64,000 nucleotides of DNA from Legionella sp. PC997 (GCF_014109825.1 NZ_CP059576.1:3207501-3271500); one strand, 5' to 3'; positions 45,212 to 54,616 are shown, counted from the stretch's first letter. Notes: generated by a model not told the origin, from the sequence alone. Translations and numbers: made by a program.

Positions 45212-46825
45212 ATGAACACCAATGAACACACGGAACTGGGTGATGCGTTACGATTTCAAGATTGGGAGAGCTTAGAGGGCAATCCCTACGTGACCATCGA
45301 TGAGAAGGGAGGCTTGCGCTTGCAAGTACAAGGGTTTAATGAATTTGGTTTTCCTGAACCCATTGGTTTAAATGTATCTGCAGGCGTCATTATCGCTATG
45401 TCTGGCGACTATTTCGGTGGAAAAGAGGTCGCTCTTGATTTACCAAGCGTTGGTGAGTTTAAGAAGAAACGAAAAACTTTGGATCGCACAGGGGCTAGTG
45501 AGACCTTAGGTAAATATTTAATCAAAAAGCCAGTTACGGAAGATGAGGAAGTAAAATTAATTAACTCTTATAAACGGTTGGCCAATAACCAGGTACACCA
45601 AAGTGATATCGATACGATTTATACTATTAATAATGGAAACTACATTCCCTTTTCGAGTACTTTGAATTTTTATGTACAACAACTCATGTTTGCTCTGAGG
45701 GTAAAAAATTACAGCGACATTTTGAACAGAAATTTATCACATTTTACTCCATGGTCCGTTCGGGTATATACGATAGGCCATCATATAGCTCTCAAATATG
45801 CGCGTATTTACTATGAATTAAAACAATATATTACTCACCAAGATTATCAATCAAAAAATAAGGACTTTAGTGCCCTCCTTGAGCTTCTAAAACTGACGCC
45901 TAATGGATTGGATAAAGACAAATTGCACGATCTAGCCCACCGATATCAGGCTTTGGCACTAGGCATGGAGTTTTTTTGTTTCCATTACTATACCGATCAT
46001 TTTGCTGCCGGGCATATTTCATTTATGGGGGATCTACGTGCCCTGCTTCCACAGCGTTTTGGTATTTGGGGTAGTATTTTAGTCAACAATTTACATGATG
46101 AATTAAACAAAGTGACTGTTTATACCAAACGCATTTACGATCCATCACCCGATAAAAGTGAGCCCCCAGTTACAACAAGTGGAGATAATGATTTTAATAT
46201 TGCCAATAATTATTTTAATAAACAAGCTTGTTTGGCAGGAATGACCTGTTCCTTACAAGATTTAAATTTTGTATTTAACGGGAGTAAATTGCCTGAACAA
46301 ATTCAATATGGGGGTCTAGAACAAATGCCGGATATTGATGATGCATATCGCCAACCTCAGCCTTTAATTTTACTAGGAGATGATAATAAGATTTATTACC
46401 GTACTGATCTCAATCACGTTGAGATCTTATCACCTTCTCAATTACAGGCCACATATGCAGCACCATCACAATATGGATACACTGAGTTAAGTAGTAAATT
46501 CGAGGCATTCTTGTTGGTTTTCAAGCTTCGTATGTTACCTTTTATTTATTCCAGTCAAGTCGAAACACTTACTTCCGAGCAACTTAAATTACTGGAGACC
46601 GAGGAAAATGAACTTAATCCCGGTAGAAAACCAATTCCGCAACCTCCCACCGCTCTTGGGCAAATACCAGTTACAATACCGGTCTGGCAACAACCTGCGA
46701 CCCAGAACCGAGTAATACAGGGGCTTATGAAGAATGGTTTCTTAGCTACTTCGGGAAAAAAGGGCAGTTTATTGGAACAGGATATCACGTTAAACAGCGA
46801 ATCAACTTTAACGCCCTTATTATAA
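45212..46825 (+). CDS. Zinc phospholipase C-like protein (PlcA/PlcB/PlcC-type)
   Basis: 537 residues from the ATG at 45212 (GGGAG 7 bases upstream); an ATG at 45146 would add 22. The region VSAGVIIAMSGDYFGG and the later block FCFHYYTDHFAAGHISF followed by VNNLHDELN match the layout of the Pseudomonas fluorescens/Legionella phospholipase C family: a GDFYG-like motif, then HYxxDxFAAGH and xxHDExN zinc-ligand motifs. His residues at about 189-190, 258, 263, 268 and 295 (new numbering) are candidate zinc ligands. There is no signal peptide, consistent with type IV export as for L. pneumophila PlcC/CegC1. Confidence 0.62.
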   Translation: MNTNEHTELGDALRFQDWESLEGNPYVTIDEKGGLRLQVQGFNEFGFPEPIGLNVSAGVIIAMSGDYFGGKEVALDLPSVGEFKKKRKTLDRTGASETLGKYLIKKPVTEDEEVKLINSYKRLANNQVHQSDIDTIYTINNGNYIPFSSTLNFYVQQLMFALRVKNYSDILNRNLSHFTPWSVRVYTIGHHIALKYARIYYELKQYITHQDYQSKNKDFSALLELLKLTPNGLDKDKLHDLAHRYQALALGMEFFCFHYYTDHFAAGHISFMGDLRALLPQRFGIWGSILVNNLHDELNKVTVYTKRIYDPSPDKSEPPVTTSGDNDFNIANNYFNKQACLAGMTCSLQDLNFVFNGSKLPEQIQYGGLEQMPDIDDAYRQPQPLILLGDDNKIYYRTDLNHVEILSPSQLQATYAAPSQYGYTELSSKFEAFLLVFKLRMLPFIYSSQVETLTSEQLKLLETEENELNPGRKPIPQPPTALGQIPVTIPVWQQPATQNRVIQGLMKNGFLATSGKKGSLLEQDITLNSESTLTPLL

Positions 46826-46842
46826 AAAATAAACAGTTGCGA

Positions 46843-46869
46843 GCCTGTATTAACTAAACTAATACAGGC
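46843..46869. terminator. Hairpin between convergent 45212 and 46872 genes
   Basis: A perfect 10-bp stem GCCTGTATTA/TAATACAGGC with a 7-base loop, located between the two stop codons. There is no immediate T-run on the plus side; on the minus side a T-rich stretch begins about 10 bases later. Confidence 0.55.
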
Positions 46870-46871
46870 CG

Positions 46872-48242
46872 CTAAATCCACTTAGGTGTTGTATTCTCTT
46901 TTCGTGCTAAATGAAGGAGATTTCCAGTAGATGCTGATTTTTTCATACCAAAAAAAGAATGACCAGCAGCTGAGGATCCGTAAATTTGGAATGAATCAGT
47001 GGGATCTGATGGAGCCATTGGAGCATCTACAGAACCAGCATTTGCAGGTTCAGATTCCATTACTGGTCTTTCTTTGAGCTGTTTCGTTAATTGATCTATT
47101 GTTTGTTCTGCTCCCGCTACTTTTGAATTTAACTCGCTGTTCTCCTGCTTCAAACGATCTATTTCTTTTTTCATCTTCTCGATTTGTGCTTTATCTGCAG
47201 CCGTTTCATCTACACGTTTAATCTGAGAATCAAGATCCTTAATTAAGTCATTGAGTTTCCCTGCCTCTTTATCCACAAGATCAATTTTACATAATTCATC
47301 TATTTTTTCTTTATCCAATCCCTTCCATCGACTGATCAGATTTTCAATTCCTGGGCGTTCTACAAACCAGTACACAGCAAGTGCTGCTAAACCAACAACG
47401 ATGGCTGCAACAACAATGGGCCATGCGGTTGCAGACATGGTCGTCACGAATAAGCTTGCAATCGCTAAAGATACGGTCTGCCCTGCAAAAAAACCACCAC
47501 TGAAAAAGATCATACCTGCAACCCCCGCAGTAAGTTCTTTTGCAGCAGTAAGGAACAGACTCTCAGAAGCTAAGGTTAAATTCATGCGAATTTCATCGAG
47601 CTCTTTATGCCTTTGCAGTAATATTTTTGCGAGCCTGAGGTATTTATCGAGCTCATCTCTGGTTACGGTCTCCTCTTTGGCAAGACGTATAAGTCGTGCA
47701 CGCATTGCTTTTATTTGTTTAAATTCATCGAGTGCCGCATCAATTAATTGGGGGGTTTCTGAAGATTTCACTCCCAGATTTTTCGAGATTTCAACTAAAT
47801 CAAAACTGCAAAATACAATCATGGAAATAATTGAAAATGCTAGCCCCGTTGCAAAAATAGCAAGGGATGGTATAGAAGGAAAAATTCCCATAAATGCGGT
47901 GATACCATCAAACCCTTCACAGCCAAAAAAAGTAATACCCGCAAGGGCAAGTAAGGCATATTTAGCTTTTGCAGACATTGGAGTTTTTGTAGTATCTTCT
48001 TCCTGTTTTCCGGAATTTAATGACTTATTAAGTTCTCTTAATAAATTAGCGCGTAAGGAGGTAACCAAAAAAAAAGCTTCCTCATTACTCTTAATTGTCG
48101 GACATGTTTGATACCAAGCAATTATAGTGTCTATATCAGTGGTCGTTTGGTGTTCAAATGGTTTAACGAGACTTGGATTTATTAAACCTAATTTGTGAAT
48201 TAAATCTTGAGTAGTTGGATTTAGTGTCACCGAATTTGGCAT
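46872..48242 (-). CDS. Coiled-coil membrane protein, candidate Dot/Icm effector
   Basis: 456 residues from the ATG at 48242, which follows GGGGGAG at 5 bases; an upstream in-frame ATG would start inside the likely promoter. Two hydrophobic hairpins (about residues 100-155, 230-300) are followed by a long coiled coil (about 320-395, EKMKKEIDRLKQENSELNSK). The C-terminus is Ser/Gly-rich (SASTGNLLHLA). No signal peptide. A PmrA-box-like repeat lies upstream. The architecture (two membrane hairpins plus coiled coil) is like the LegC-type vesicle-targeting proteins, by form only. Confidence 0.75.
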   Translation of the reverse strand: MPNSVTLNPTTQDLIHKLGLINPSLVKPFEHQTTTDIDTIIAWYQTCPTIKSNEEAFFLVTSLRANLLRELNKSLNSGKQEEDTTKTPMSAKAKYALLALAGITFFGCEGFDGITAFMGIFPSIPSLAIFATGLAFSIISMIVFCSFDLVEISKNLGVKSSETPQLIDAALDEFKQIKAMRARLIRLAKEETVTRDELDKYLRLAKILLQRHKELDEIRMNLTLASESLFLTAAKELTAGVAGMIFFSGGFFAGQTVSLAIASLFVTTMSATAWPIVVAAIVVGLAALAVYWFVERPGIENLISRWKGLDKEKIDELCKIDLVDKEAGKLNDLIKDLDSQIKRVDETAADKAQIEKMKKEIDRLKQENSELNSKVAGAEQTIDQLTKQLKERPVMESEPANAGSVDAPMAPSDPTDSFQIYGSSAAGHSFFGMKKSASTGNLLHLARKENTTPKWI

Positions 48243-48314
48243 ATCGTCTCCCCCTAATTTTGGGTTATTTGGTTTCCCAGCGCGATAAGGGAATAGCTTA
48301 TATAATACTGAATA

Positions 48315-48334
48315 TTTATTAACCAAATATTAAA
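48315..48334 (-). promoter_or_regulatory. PmrA-box-like direct repeat upstream of the coiled-coil protein gene
   Basis: On the minus strand the sequence TTTAATATT-TG-GTTAATAAA matches the published Legionella PmrA tandem repeat cTTAATatT-N2-cTTAATatT: all five TTAAT core bases are kept in both half-sites. It covers the -35 region of a -10-like TATTAT (48302-48307), as expected for an activator site. The match is by eye. Confidence 0.4.
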
Positions 48335-48544
48335 TTATCCCATAAACCGCCCACAAATGGTTAATTTTTGTAAAAAAAGAGCAAAGTAATTACTATTTAT
48401 GCGATCCTAAAGAAAAAAGGTGTAATTATTTATATTCGCTGATGGGGCTGTTTGTGAGAACATATAAACTTAATGGACCTTCTTAGCTCTCCATCGGTTT
48501 AGTAGTTAATAGGAAGATAATCTACAGACGTTAAAGGAATAATC

Positions 48545-48940
48545 ATGCCCAAAAAGGTAATCGAAGTTCCCGAATTACTTTCTTATGAAAAGTATGGGTT
48601 TACACAGTGCATTCAATATAATGATTTGATTTTCGTCACTGGCCAAGCAGGACAAGATAAACAAGGGAAAATAGTCGGTTTGGATATTGAATCTCAAACT
48701 CGCCAACTATTTCAAAATATTGAATACGCTCTCCATGCTGCTCATTCAAGCTTAGAGCACATTCTTTCAATGACCTCGTACATTGTTAATATTGAGAAAA
48801 ATGGCCAGGCTTATTTTGCCACCCGAAAAAATTGTATCCCCGTTTCTTCTTATACAAGTGCTTCTATTGGAGTAGCCGCATTAGCACTACCTGATTTACT
48901 TGTGGAAGTCACTTGTATTGCGGCACCTAAAAATAAATAG
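48545..48940 (+). CDS. RidA/YjgF-family protein
   Basis: 131 residues of the Rid fold (QYNDLIFVTGQAGQDKQGKI, then LEHILSMTSYIVNI, then SASIGVAALALPDLLVEVTC). RidA itself hydrolyses 2-aminoacrylate through an arginine in the PARxxV motif; here the equivalent position reads SYTSASIGV, so the arginine is missing. It belongs to a Rid subgroup of uncertain function. AAGGAATAATC precedes the ATG. Confidence 0.85.
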   Translation: MPKKVIEVPELLSYEKYGFTQCIQYNDLIFVTGQAGQDKQGKIVGLDIESQTRQLFQNIEYALHAAHSSLEHILSMTSYIVNIEKNGQAYFATRKNCIPVSSYTSASIGVAALALPDLLVEVTCIAAPKNK

Positions 48941-49013
48941 AGAAAGCGAGCTTTGCTCGAGAGCTTATTAAAAATTTTTATATTGGTAATGAGCAAATCA
49001 CAGGAGGTTTTTG

Positions 49014-49703
49014 ATGATAATTTTGTATTCTTATCCCGAGCTTTTTGGCCTTCCGGATAATAATCCTTTTGGACTAAAAGTGGAGACTTTTCTTCGGTTA
49101 ACCAAAATTGATTACCAACATATGCATATTATTAATACCCAAAATGCACCTCGCGGGCAGTTACCTTACCTGATGGATGAAGAGCAGGTTATTACAGATA
49201 GTAATACAATTCTGAACCATCTTTCACAAAAATATGTGAATTTAGATCATGACCTAACCGCGGAACAAAAAAACATCCATTTTTTGATGAACCGTATGCT
49301 AGATAATCATTTATATTGGGTTATGTCCTATTCGCGTTGGCAAGATGAACAATTCTGGCCGTTGTTTAAAGCAGAATTCTTAAAGCAACTTTCTGAATTA
49401 TCAGAAACCTCTCTTGAGCAAGTACGAAAATATAATCTTGAAAAATATCATTACCAGGGTATTGGTAGGTACTCCTCCAAGGATATATATCAATCTGGGA
49501 TCGACGATTTGCAAGCGATTCTTTATGTTTTAGGAGATAAAGATTATCTATTTGGCAATAAAGTCCATTCACTGGATGCCTGCTGTTATGGTTTTTTAGC
49601 CAATATCTTATATTTTGAGATTGAAACACCTTTAAAAGATTTTGTGATGCAAACTCCATTAAGTGATTACACCAATCGGATCAGAGCCTTACTTGGATAT
49701 TGA
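49014..49703 (+). CDS. Glutathione S-transferase-like protein
   Basis: 229 residues from the ATG at 49014, with AGGAGG 7 bases upstream. The N-terminal thioredoxin-like domain ends in RGQLPYLMDEEQVITDSNTI (cis-Pro and Ser-containing GSH loop). The C-terminal helical domain has GNKVHSLDACCYGFLANI. The family is closer to metaxin/failed-axon-connections-type GSTs than to classical detoxifying GSTs. It follows the RidA-like gene by 70 bases and may share its transcript. Confidence 0.82.
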   Translation: MIILYSYPELFGLPDNNPFGLKVETFLRLTKIDYQHMHIINTQNAPRGQLPYLMDEEQVITDSNTILNHLSQKYVNLDHDLTAEQKNIHFLMNRMLDNHLYWVMSYSRWQDEQFWPLFKAEFLKQLSELSETSLEQVRKYNLEKYHYQGIGRYSSKDIYQSGIDDLQAILYVLGDKDYLFGNKVHSLDACCYGFLANILYFEIETPLKDFVMQTPLSDYTNRIRALLGY

Positions 49704-49891
49704 ATATATAGATTCAACGTCCGATCTAATTAAAAGGATATAGGATTATGTTGGCTTAATGGCGTGGGACATAAGGGTTTATTTTCTGAGCGTAAGATAT
49801 GGGTTGACGATAGGTTAGGGTATGATCACTCAAACAAGGCGGGGGTAGATTGACGCCGGGAGCAATTCCTTCTATCAAAAGAAAATAATAA

Positions 49892-50344
49892 TTAATTTTT
49901 ATTCCAAACAACGTCAAGAGCCCGTAACTCGCTCTCCGTCAAAAGTTCATATTGATCAATTGCGCGTGTAACATGATCGGGATAGTGCTCCAGGCATTTT
50001 TTAATTAACTTCAATAAATCCTGCTCATTGATAGGTTTGGTAATGAAATCTATAGCTCCTGCTTTTATCGCTCTTACGGCCATGGGGATGTCGCCATACG
50101 CTGTAATAATAATCACTTTGAGTAAGCTATTTTGTCTTTTTAATTTTTCGAGGAGCTCAAGACCATCCATATCAGGCATACGCACATCGGAAATTAAACA
50201 GCCCATATGTTTTGGATTATATTGTTCGAGAAAACTTGTCGCATCCAGGTAAGTTTTTACTTCAAAACTCATTGAATCAAAAAGCCATTTCAAAGCACGT
50301 AGAACATTTTCATCATCGTCAACAATATAAATTGTCTTATTCAT
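49892..50344 (-). CDS. FixJ-like response regulator truncated after the receiver domain
   Basis: 150 residues. Receiver: DDDENVLRALKWLF, phospho-acceptor Asp53 in CLISDVRMPD, TAYGDIPMAV, and the Lys switch in FITKPINEQDLL. The final stretch LTESELRALDVVWNKN is the opening of a FixJ/LuxR-type DNA-binding domain (LTxxExxVL), but the gene stops there. No continuation of the helix-turn-helix was seen in any frame downstream. It overlaps the kinase gene by 8 bases. It may signal without DNA binding, or be a decayed regulator. Confidence 0.85.
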   Translation of the reverse strand: MNKTIYIVDDDENVLRALKWLFDSMSFEVKTYLDATSFLEQYNPKHMGCLISDVRMPDMDGLELLEKLKRQNSLLKVIIITAYGDIPMAVRAIKAGAIDFITKPINEQDLLKLIKKCLEHYPDHVTRAIDQYELLTESELRALDVVWNKN

Positions 50345-51527
50345 TGTATGATCCCAAAATATGATTAGGTAATCTAAAAGAACTTATAGTTCCCTCCCCA
50401 GCAGTATTTGATTCTATTTTAATACACCCTCCATGAGCCTCAATAATTTTTTTGCAAATACTTAGCCCCAGACCCAAGCCATACTCTTTGGTGCTATAGC
50501 ACGAAGTAAATAGATTATTGAGGACTCCTTGAGGCACTCCAGGCCCATTATCAACAATAGACACCAGTACTTCCGTACCCTGATTTTTTATCTTAAGGAG
50601 TAACGAAGGATTTTTGGTTTGAGCATCGAACATTGCTTCAAAAGCGTTATTAATAAGGTTTAGAAATACCTGGCGCATTTGATTGCGATCCAAATAGACT
50701 TCGGCCAAATACTCATCGAATTCATAGTGAACTGTTCCTGAAAAATTCGAATAGAATTTTGACAAGATAACAGACTGTTTCGCTAATGAAGCTAAATTTA
50801 CTCGCTCAAAATGCAATTCTCCATGGGTCACGAAACGTTTCATTCGCTTAATAATAGTACTTATTAGGTCAACTTGTTCCAATGCTTTTTGGAGCACGAC
50901 GATGAACTCCTTTGAACTGGACCCCTCTTGCTGTAAACGTAAAATACTACCTAATAGATAGGAATTCAGTGCCGATAACGGTTGGGAAATTTCATGAGAC
51001 AATGAGGAGGCTGCTTCTCCGGAAAAATAACATCTTGATATTCGATCAAGAGTCGTTTGTTGCTGCTTAATTAACTCCTGATTTTGTTTTTGTTCTGTAA
51101 TAAAATGCCAGGTACCAATCATTTTAATCGGATTATTTTCTGCATCACGAATATAACGTCCACGAGCCGATACCCATTCATAATGTCCTTTAGTGGATTG
51201 AATACGAAAATCTGAGTAATGGTCCTCATAATGGGTCAGAGAATTAACTAAGGCATTGGCAATTTCTTCACGATCTTCTGGATGAAGTCGTGTTATAAAA
51301 TGATCGATATGCCCCACTTTGCTGTCTGCATTTAAAATGGATAGCGATTCAGAGTAGCCAAAATCAATTATTTCATTGGTCCCCAAATCCCATTGCCACA
51401 CATTTAATTTGCCGACATCCAATAATTCCATTAAGTAATCATGAGAAATTTCGTAGGTGAGATTATTTGAAAATAGATCTTCGGAATATTCCTTTTTTAA
51501 ATCCAAAGACAACTTGGAGTTCCTCAT
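50337..51527 (-). CDS. PAS-domain sensor histidine kinase (FixL-like)
   Basis: 396 residues. An N-terminal PAS domain (about 40-145, VWQWDLGTNEIIDFGYSESL ... HPEDREEI) is followed by a HisKA domain with His178 in SSLSHEISQPLSAL and an HATPase domain with NLINNAFEAM (N box), DNGPGVPQ (G1) and GLGLGLSICK (G2). No membrane helices, so a cytosolic sensor. No haem-ligand arrangement was verified. It precedes the response regulator by an 8-base overlap. Confidence 0.9.
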   Translation of the reverse strand: MRNSKLSLDLKKEYSEDLFSNNLTYEISHDYLMELLDVGKLNVWQWDLGTNEIIDFGYSESLSILNADSKVGHIDHFITRLHPEDREEIANALVNSLTHYEDHYSDFRIQSTKGHYEWVSARGRYIRDAENNPIKMIGTWHFITEQKQNQELIKQQQTTLDRISRCYFSGEAASSLSHEISQPLSALNSYLLGSILRLQQEGSSSKEFIVVLQKALEQVDLISTIIKRMKRFVTHGELHFERVNLASLAKQSVILSKFYSNFSGTVHYEFDEYLAEVYLDRNQMRQVFLNLINNAFEAMFDAQTKNPSLLLKIKNQGTEVLVSIVDNGPGVPQGVLNNLFTSCYSTKEYGLGLGLSICKKIIEAHGGCIKIESNTAGEGTISSFRLPNHILGSYNE

Positions 51528-51747
51528 GATATATCCCCTATGAAATTGAATCCAACCTAGCTTTATTTGTGTTTCAAATAAGGAAACTATTCTTCATTTT
51601 TAAAATCATACCACAGTATTTTTATCACAGAGTTGCATTAATTTGAATTAATATTTAACATAATGATTTTTATCTAAATTATACGTCAACGCACACCAAA
51701 GTGGTTCAATGATGATTAGGCTCTCCCAACCATCATTGATAATCTAC

Positions 51748-53457
51748 TTAATGGTCAATGTGGTAAGGCTGATAAACTGGTTCCCATACATTGTCTGCAA
51801 GCTCCTCCTCAAATCCTGCTTCATTAACCCCAGCAAGCCCTTCCAATATTGCCTGCTTCCCGACTGCTTTGGCTACAGCAAGACTAATTGAGCGGAGGTT
51901 TGCCAATGGGGGTAATAGATTAGCCGATTTATTTTCTCGGGCTGGAGAGCATTCGGCAAGCGCTAGGGCGGCCGCTTTGATCATTCCATCGGAAACCAGT
52001 TTTGCCTTGGAAGAGATAATTCCTAAAGCTAAACCGGGAAAAATGTATGAATTATTTGTTTGATCAATATGATATTCTTTCCCTTTGTACTGTACAGGCT
52101 CGAAAGGACTTCCTGTTCCAATTAAGGCACGACCTTCCGTCCAATTCAACAGATCTTGGGGTATTGCTTCACTATGAGAAGTTGGATTAGAAAGCGGGAA
52201 AATAACGGGGCGATCGGTATACTTTGCCATTGTACGGACCACTTCTTCAGTAAATGCACCTTGTTGGGCTGAAACGCCAATAAGCACCGTCGGCTTAACA
52301 TTGCGAACCACATCGAGCAATCCGATTTCTTCTGAATTGCTAAGCTGCCATCCAGATACTTCGGAGCGTTTACGCGCAAAAGTAGCCTGATCCGCAGTCA
52401 ATCCTTTCCCCCCTTCAACAAGAAGTCCGTATCTATCCACCGCATAGATACGATCGCCGGCTTCTTGATCGCTTAATCCTGCATCTTTAAGAGCCCCTCG
52501 TATCAATTCAGCAATTCCATGTCCCGTGCCACCAAAACCTACAAATACGATTTTTTGTTCTTTCAGTGGAATTCCAGTGACATTAATAGCAGAAAGTAAG
52601 GTCCCTGTTGCCATCGCTGCAGTTCCTTGGATGTCATCATTAAATGTGCACAGTTGATCTCGATAACGGGCCAATAACCGTGTTGCATTTACGCCTGCAA
52701 AATCTTCCCATTGTAGAAGAACATGCGGCCAACGACGTTTCACTGCAGATACAAAAGTATCCACAAATGCATCATACTCTTCCCCACGAATACGATGATG
52801 TCGCCAACCAACATAAAGAGGATCTGCCAATCGTTCTTCATTATCCGTTCCCACATCCAGTAAAATAGGCAAGCAATATTGTGGCGGAATGCCAGCCAAA
52901 GCAGTATAAAGTGCCATTTTACCAATAGGGATTCCCATGCCTCCCGCGCCTTGGTCACCCAGACCGAGAATACGCTCACCATCACTTACAACAATACACT
53001 TGATTAAATCATAACGGGGATGAGAAAAAATTTGATCAATCAAATGCTTATTAGGATAACTAAGAAATAGACCTCGTGGTTTGCGAAATATTTCACTGAA
53101 TTTCTGACATCCCTCACCAACTACGGGGGTATAAACTATAGGGAGCATTTCCTCAATATTATTAATAATCAACGAGTAAAACAGTGTTTCATTATTATCT
53201 TGGAGACCCCGTAGGAAACTGTACTTTTCTAATGGAGTAGACAATTCAGTCAATCCGTCGTAGCGACGTTTTTGCTGCTCTTGCAAAGTACTCACTTGAG
53301 GAGGCAATAAACCGTGAAGAGAAAAGTCATCCCGTTCATGATCAGTAAATGCGGTCCCTTTATTTAATCTGGAATTATTCAACAGATTATAACCGGTCAA
53401 TTTGGTTTTAATGGTTCCTTCTTTGAGATATTGAGTTTCCTGAGCTGATTTTTTCAT
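51748..53457 (-). CDS. maeA: NAD-dependent malic enzyme
   Basis: 569 residues. LTGYNLLNNSRLNKGTAFT, GERILGLGDQGAGGMGIPI (NAD-binding and catalytic region), DDIQGTAAMATGTLL, VFVGFGGTGHGIAEL (Rossmann) and FPLSNPTSHSEAIPQD are diagnostic. It oxidatively decarboxylates malate to pyruvate, and is longer than the phosphotransacetylase-fused MaeB-type only in its malic domain. A short inverted repeat CAATGATG/CATCATTG follows the stop but has no T-run. Confidence 0.94.
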   Translation of the reverse strand: MKKSAQETQYLKEGTIKTKLTGYNLLNNSRLNKGTAFTDHERDDFSLHGLLPPQVSTLQEQQKRRYDGLTELSTPLEKYSFLRGLQDNNETLFYSLIINNIEEMLPIVYTPVVGEGCQKFSEIFRKPRGLFLSYPNKHLIDQIFSHPRYDLIKCIVVSDGERILGLGDQGAGGMGIPIGKMALYTALAGIPPQYCLPILLDVGTDNEERLADPLYVGWRHHRIRGEEYDAFVDTFVSAVKRRWPHVLLQWEDFAGVNATRLLARYRDQLCTFNDDIQGTAAMATGTLLSAINVTGIPLKEQKIVFVGFGGTGHGIAELIRGALKDAGLSDQEAGDRIYAVDRYGLLVEGGKGLTADQATFARKRSEVSGWQLSNSEEIGLLDVVRNVKPTVLIGVSAQQGAFTEEVVRTMAKYTDRPVIFPLSNPTSHSEAIPQDLLNWTEGRALIGTGSPFEPVQYKGKEYHIDQTNNSYIFPGLALGIISSKAKLVSDGMIKAAALALAECSPARENKSANLLPPLANLRSISLAVAKAVGKQAILEGLAGVNEAGFEEELADNVWEPVYQPYHIDH

Positions 53458-53502
53458 TTTTCAAGGTCCTTTTTAATGAAGTATTTTAAACTGCACAACT
53501 GT

Positions 53503-54423
53503 TTATTCGGGTAAAGGGATCCATTCTTTATCATCGCCAGGTATGGTCCCAAACCGCCCTTCGCTCCAATCCAATTTTGCCTGCTCAATTCGTTCCTTAG
53601 AACTGGCTACAAAATTCCACCAAAGATATCGCCGTTGTTCAAGTGGGGGCCCACCTAAGATAATCATATGGACCTCAGAAGTAGCTGTTATTTTGACTTC
53701 AACTCCTGTTTTAAGGATAAGCATGCTAGTTGCGTTATACGGAATGTTCTCAATAGTTATCTTACCACTTAAAAGATAAATTGCTCGCTCTTCTACTGTG
53801 GATGGAATACTAAATTGAATGTGAGGTTTTAATTTACATTCGACAAAAAGTGCACCATTCGGAGCAATAACCGATGATTTAGAGCCCATCCATTCGCCAG
53901 TAACAATTCGCAAACTCATATTTTTATCATCATTATATATAGGAATGGCACTTTTATCATAATGGGTGAATGAAGGATTGGTTTCTTCTTTGTTAAGAGC
54001 TAATGCGAGCCAGCATTGAATGCCAAAGAAGTGATGTGGATAGAAACGAGCTTCATATGGCGTACGCTCTGAATGAGCAATACCTCGACCTGCTGTCATT
54101 AAATTAACTTCGCCAGGAACAATAATTTGACAACTGCCAAGTGTATCTCGATGTTCCAATTTTCCAGAAAATAGATACGTCATGGTTGATAAACCAATAT
54201 GTGGATGCGGAAGTATATCGATTCCTCCTCCCGTTAGCAGTTCGCTTGGTCCTGCTTGATCCCAAAAAACAAAAGGGCCTACAGTTTTTTTCTCCTTAGA
54301 GGGGATTATACGCTCTACTTGAAATCCACCCAGATCAACTGCCCGAGGGAGCAACACTACACTAACTTGTTCCGGACATCCTTGAGTCTCACATATTGGG
54401 TCATTCGCATTAAAGTAACTCAT
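53503..54423 (-). CDS. Pirin-family protein (bicupin)
   Basis: 306 residues with two cupin domains. HPHIGLSTMTYLFSGKLEHR and GEVNLMTAGRGIAHSERTP give the pirin metal ligands (His, His, His, Glu-like). Pirins are iron-binding; some are quercetinases, some transcription cofactors. It is separated from maeA by 45 bases on the same strand, so co-transcription is possible. Confidence 0.9.
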   Translation of the reverse strand: MSYFNANDPICETQGCPEQVSVVLLPRAVDLGGFQVERIIPSKEKKTVGPFVFWDQAGPSELLTGGGIDILPHPHIGLSTMTYLFSGKLEHRDTLGSCQIIVPGEVNLMTAGRGIAHSERTPYEARFYPHHFFGIQCWLALALNKEETNPSFTHYDKSAIPIYNDDKNMSLRIVTGEWMGSKSSVIAPNGALFVECKLKPHIQFSIPSTVEERAIYLLSGKITIENIPYNATSMLILKTGVEVKITATSEVHMIILGGPPLEQRRYLWWNFVASSKERIEQAKLDWSEGRFGTIPGDDKEWIPLPE

Positions 54424-54616
54424 TCTTGATCTTCTCCCTTAGACCACAATATCCTGCTCTGACTATTGAAATAAGCATAGCTCAAATTAAGAATTAAGCA
54501 GAGTATCGGAAATCAAAGCGCTTACAGCGAGTACCCGTATCAGTAAAAAAACATCATGCTTCTTTCTCCACAAGATAAGAGATAAAAGCACAGGGATAAA
54601 AATTTTCTACCTGGTT

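Noticed and set aside
45146..45212. Longer N-terminus for the PLC-like protein
   Set aside because: ATG at 45146 has only AGG upstream; the ATG at 45212 has GGGAG at ideal spacing. Not excluded, but less likely.
47251..48111. Long (286-codon) open frame on the plus strand
   Set aside because: It lies antisense within the coiled-coil gene at 46872-48242. The frame is Ser/Lys-rich without domain or ribosome site; the opposite frame has a strong ribosome site and coherent membrane and coiled-coil segments.
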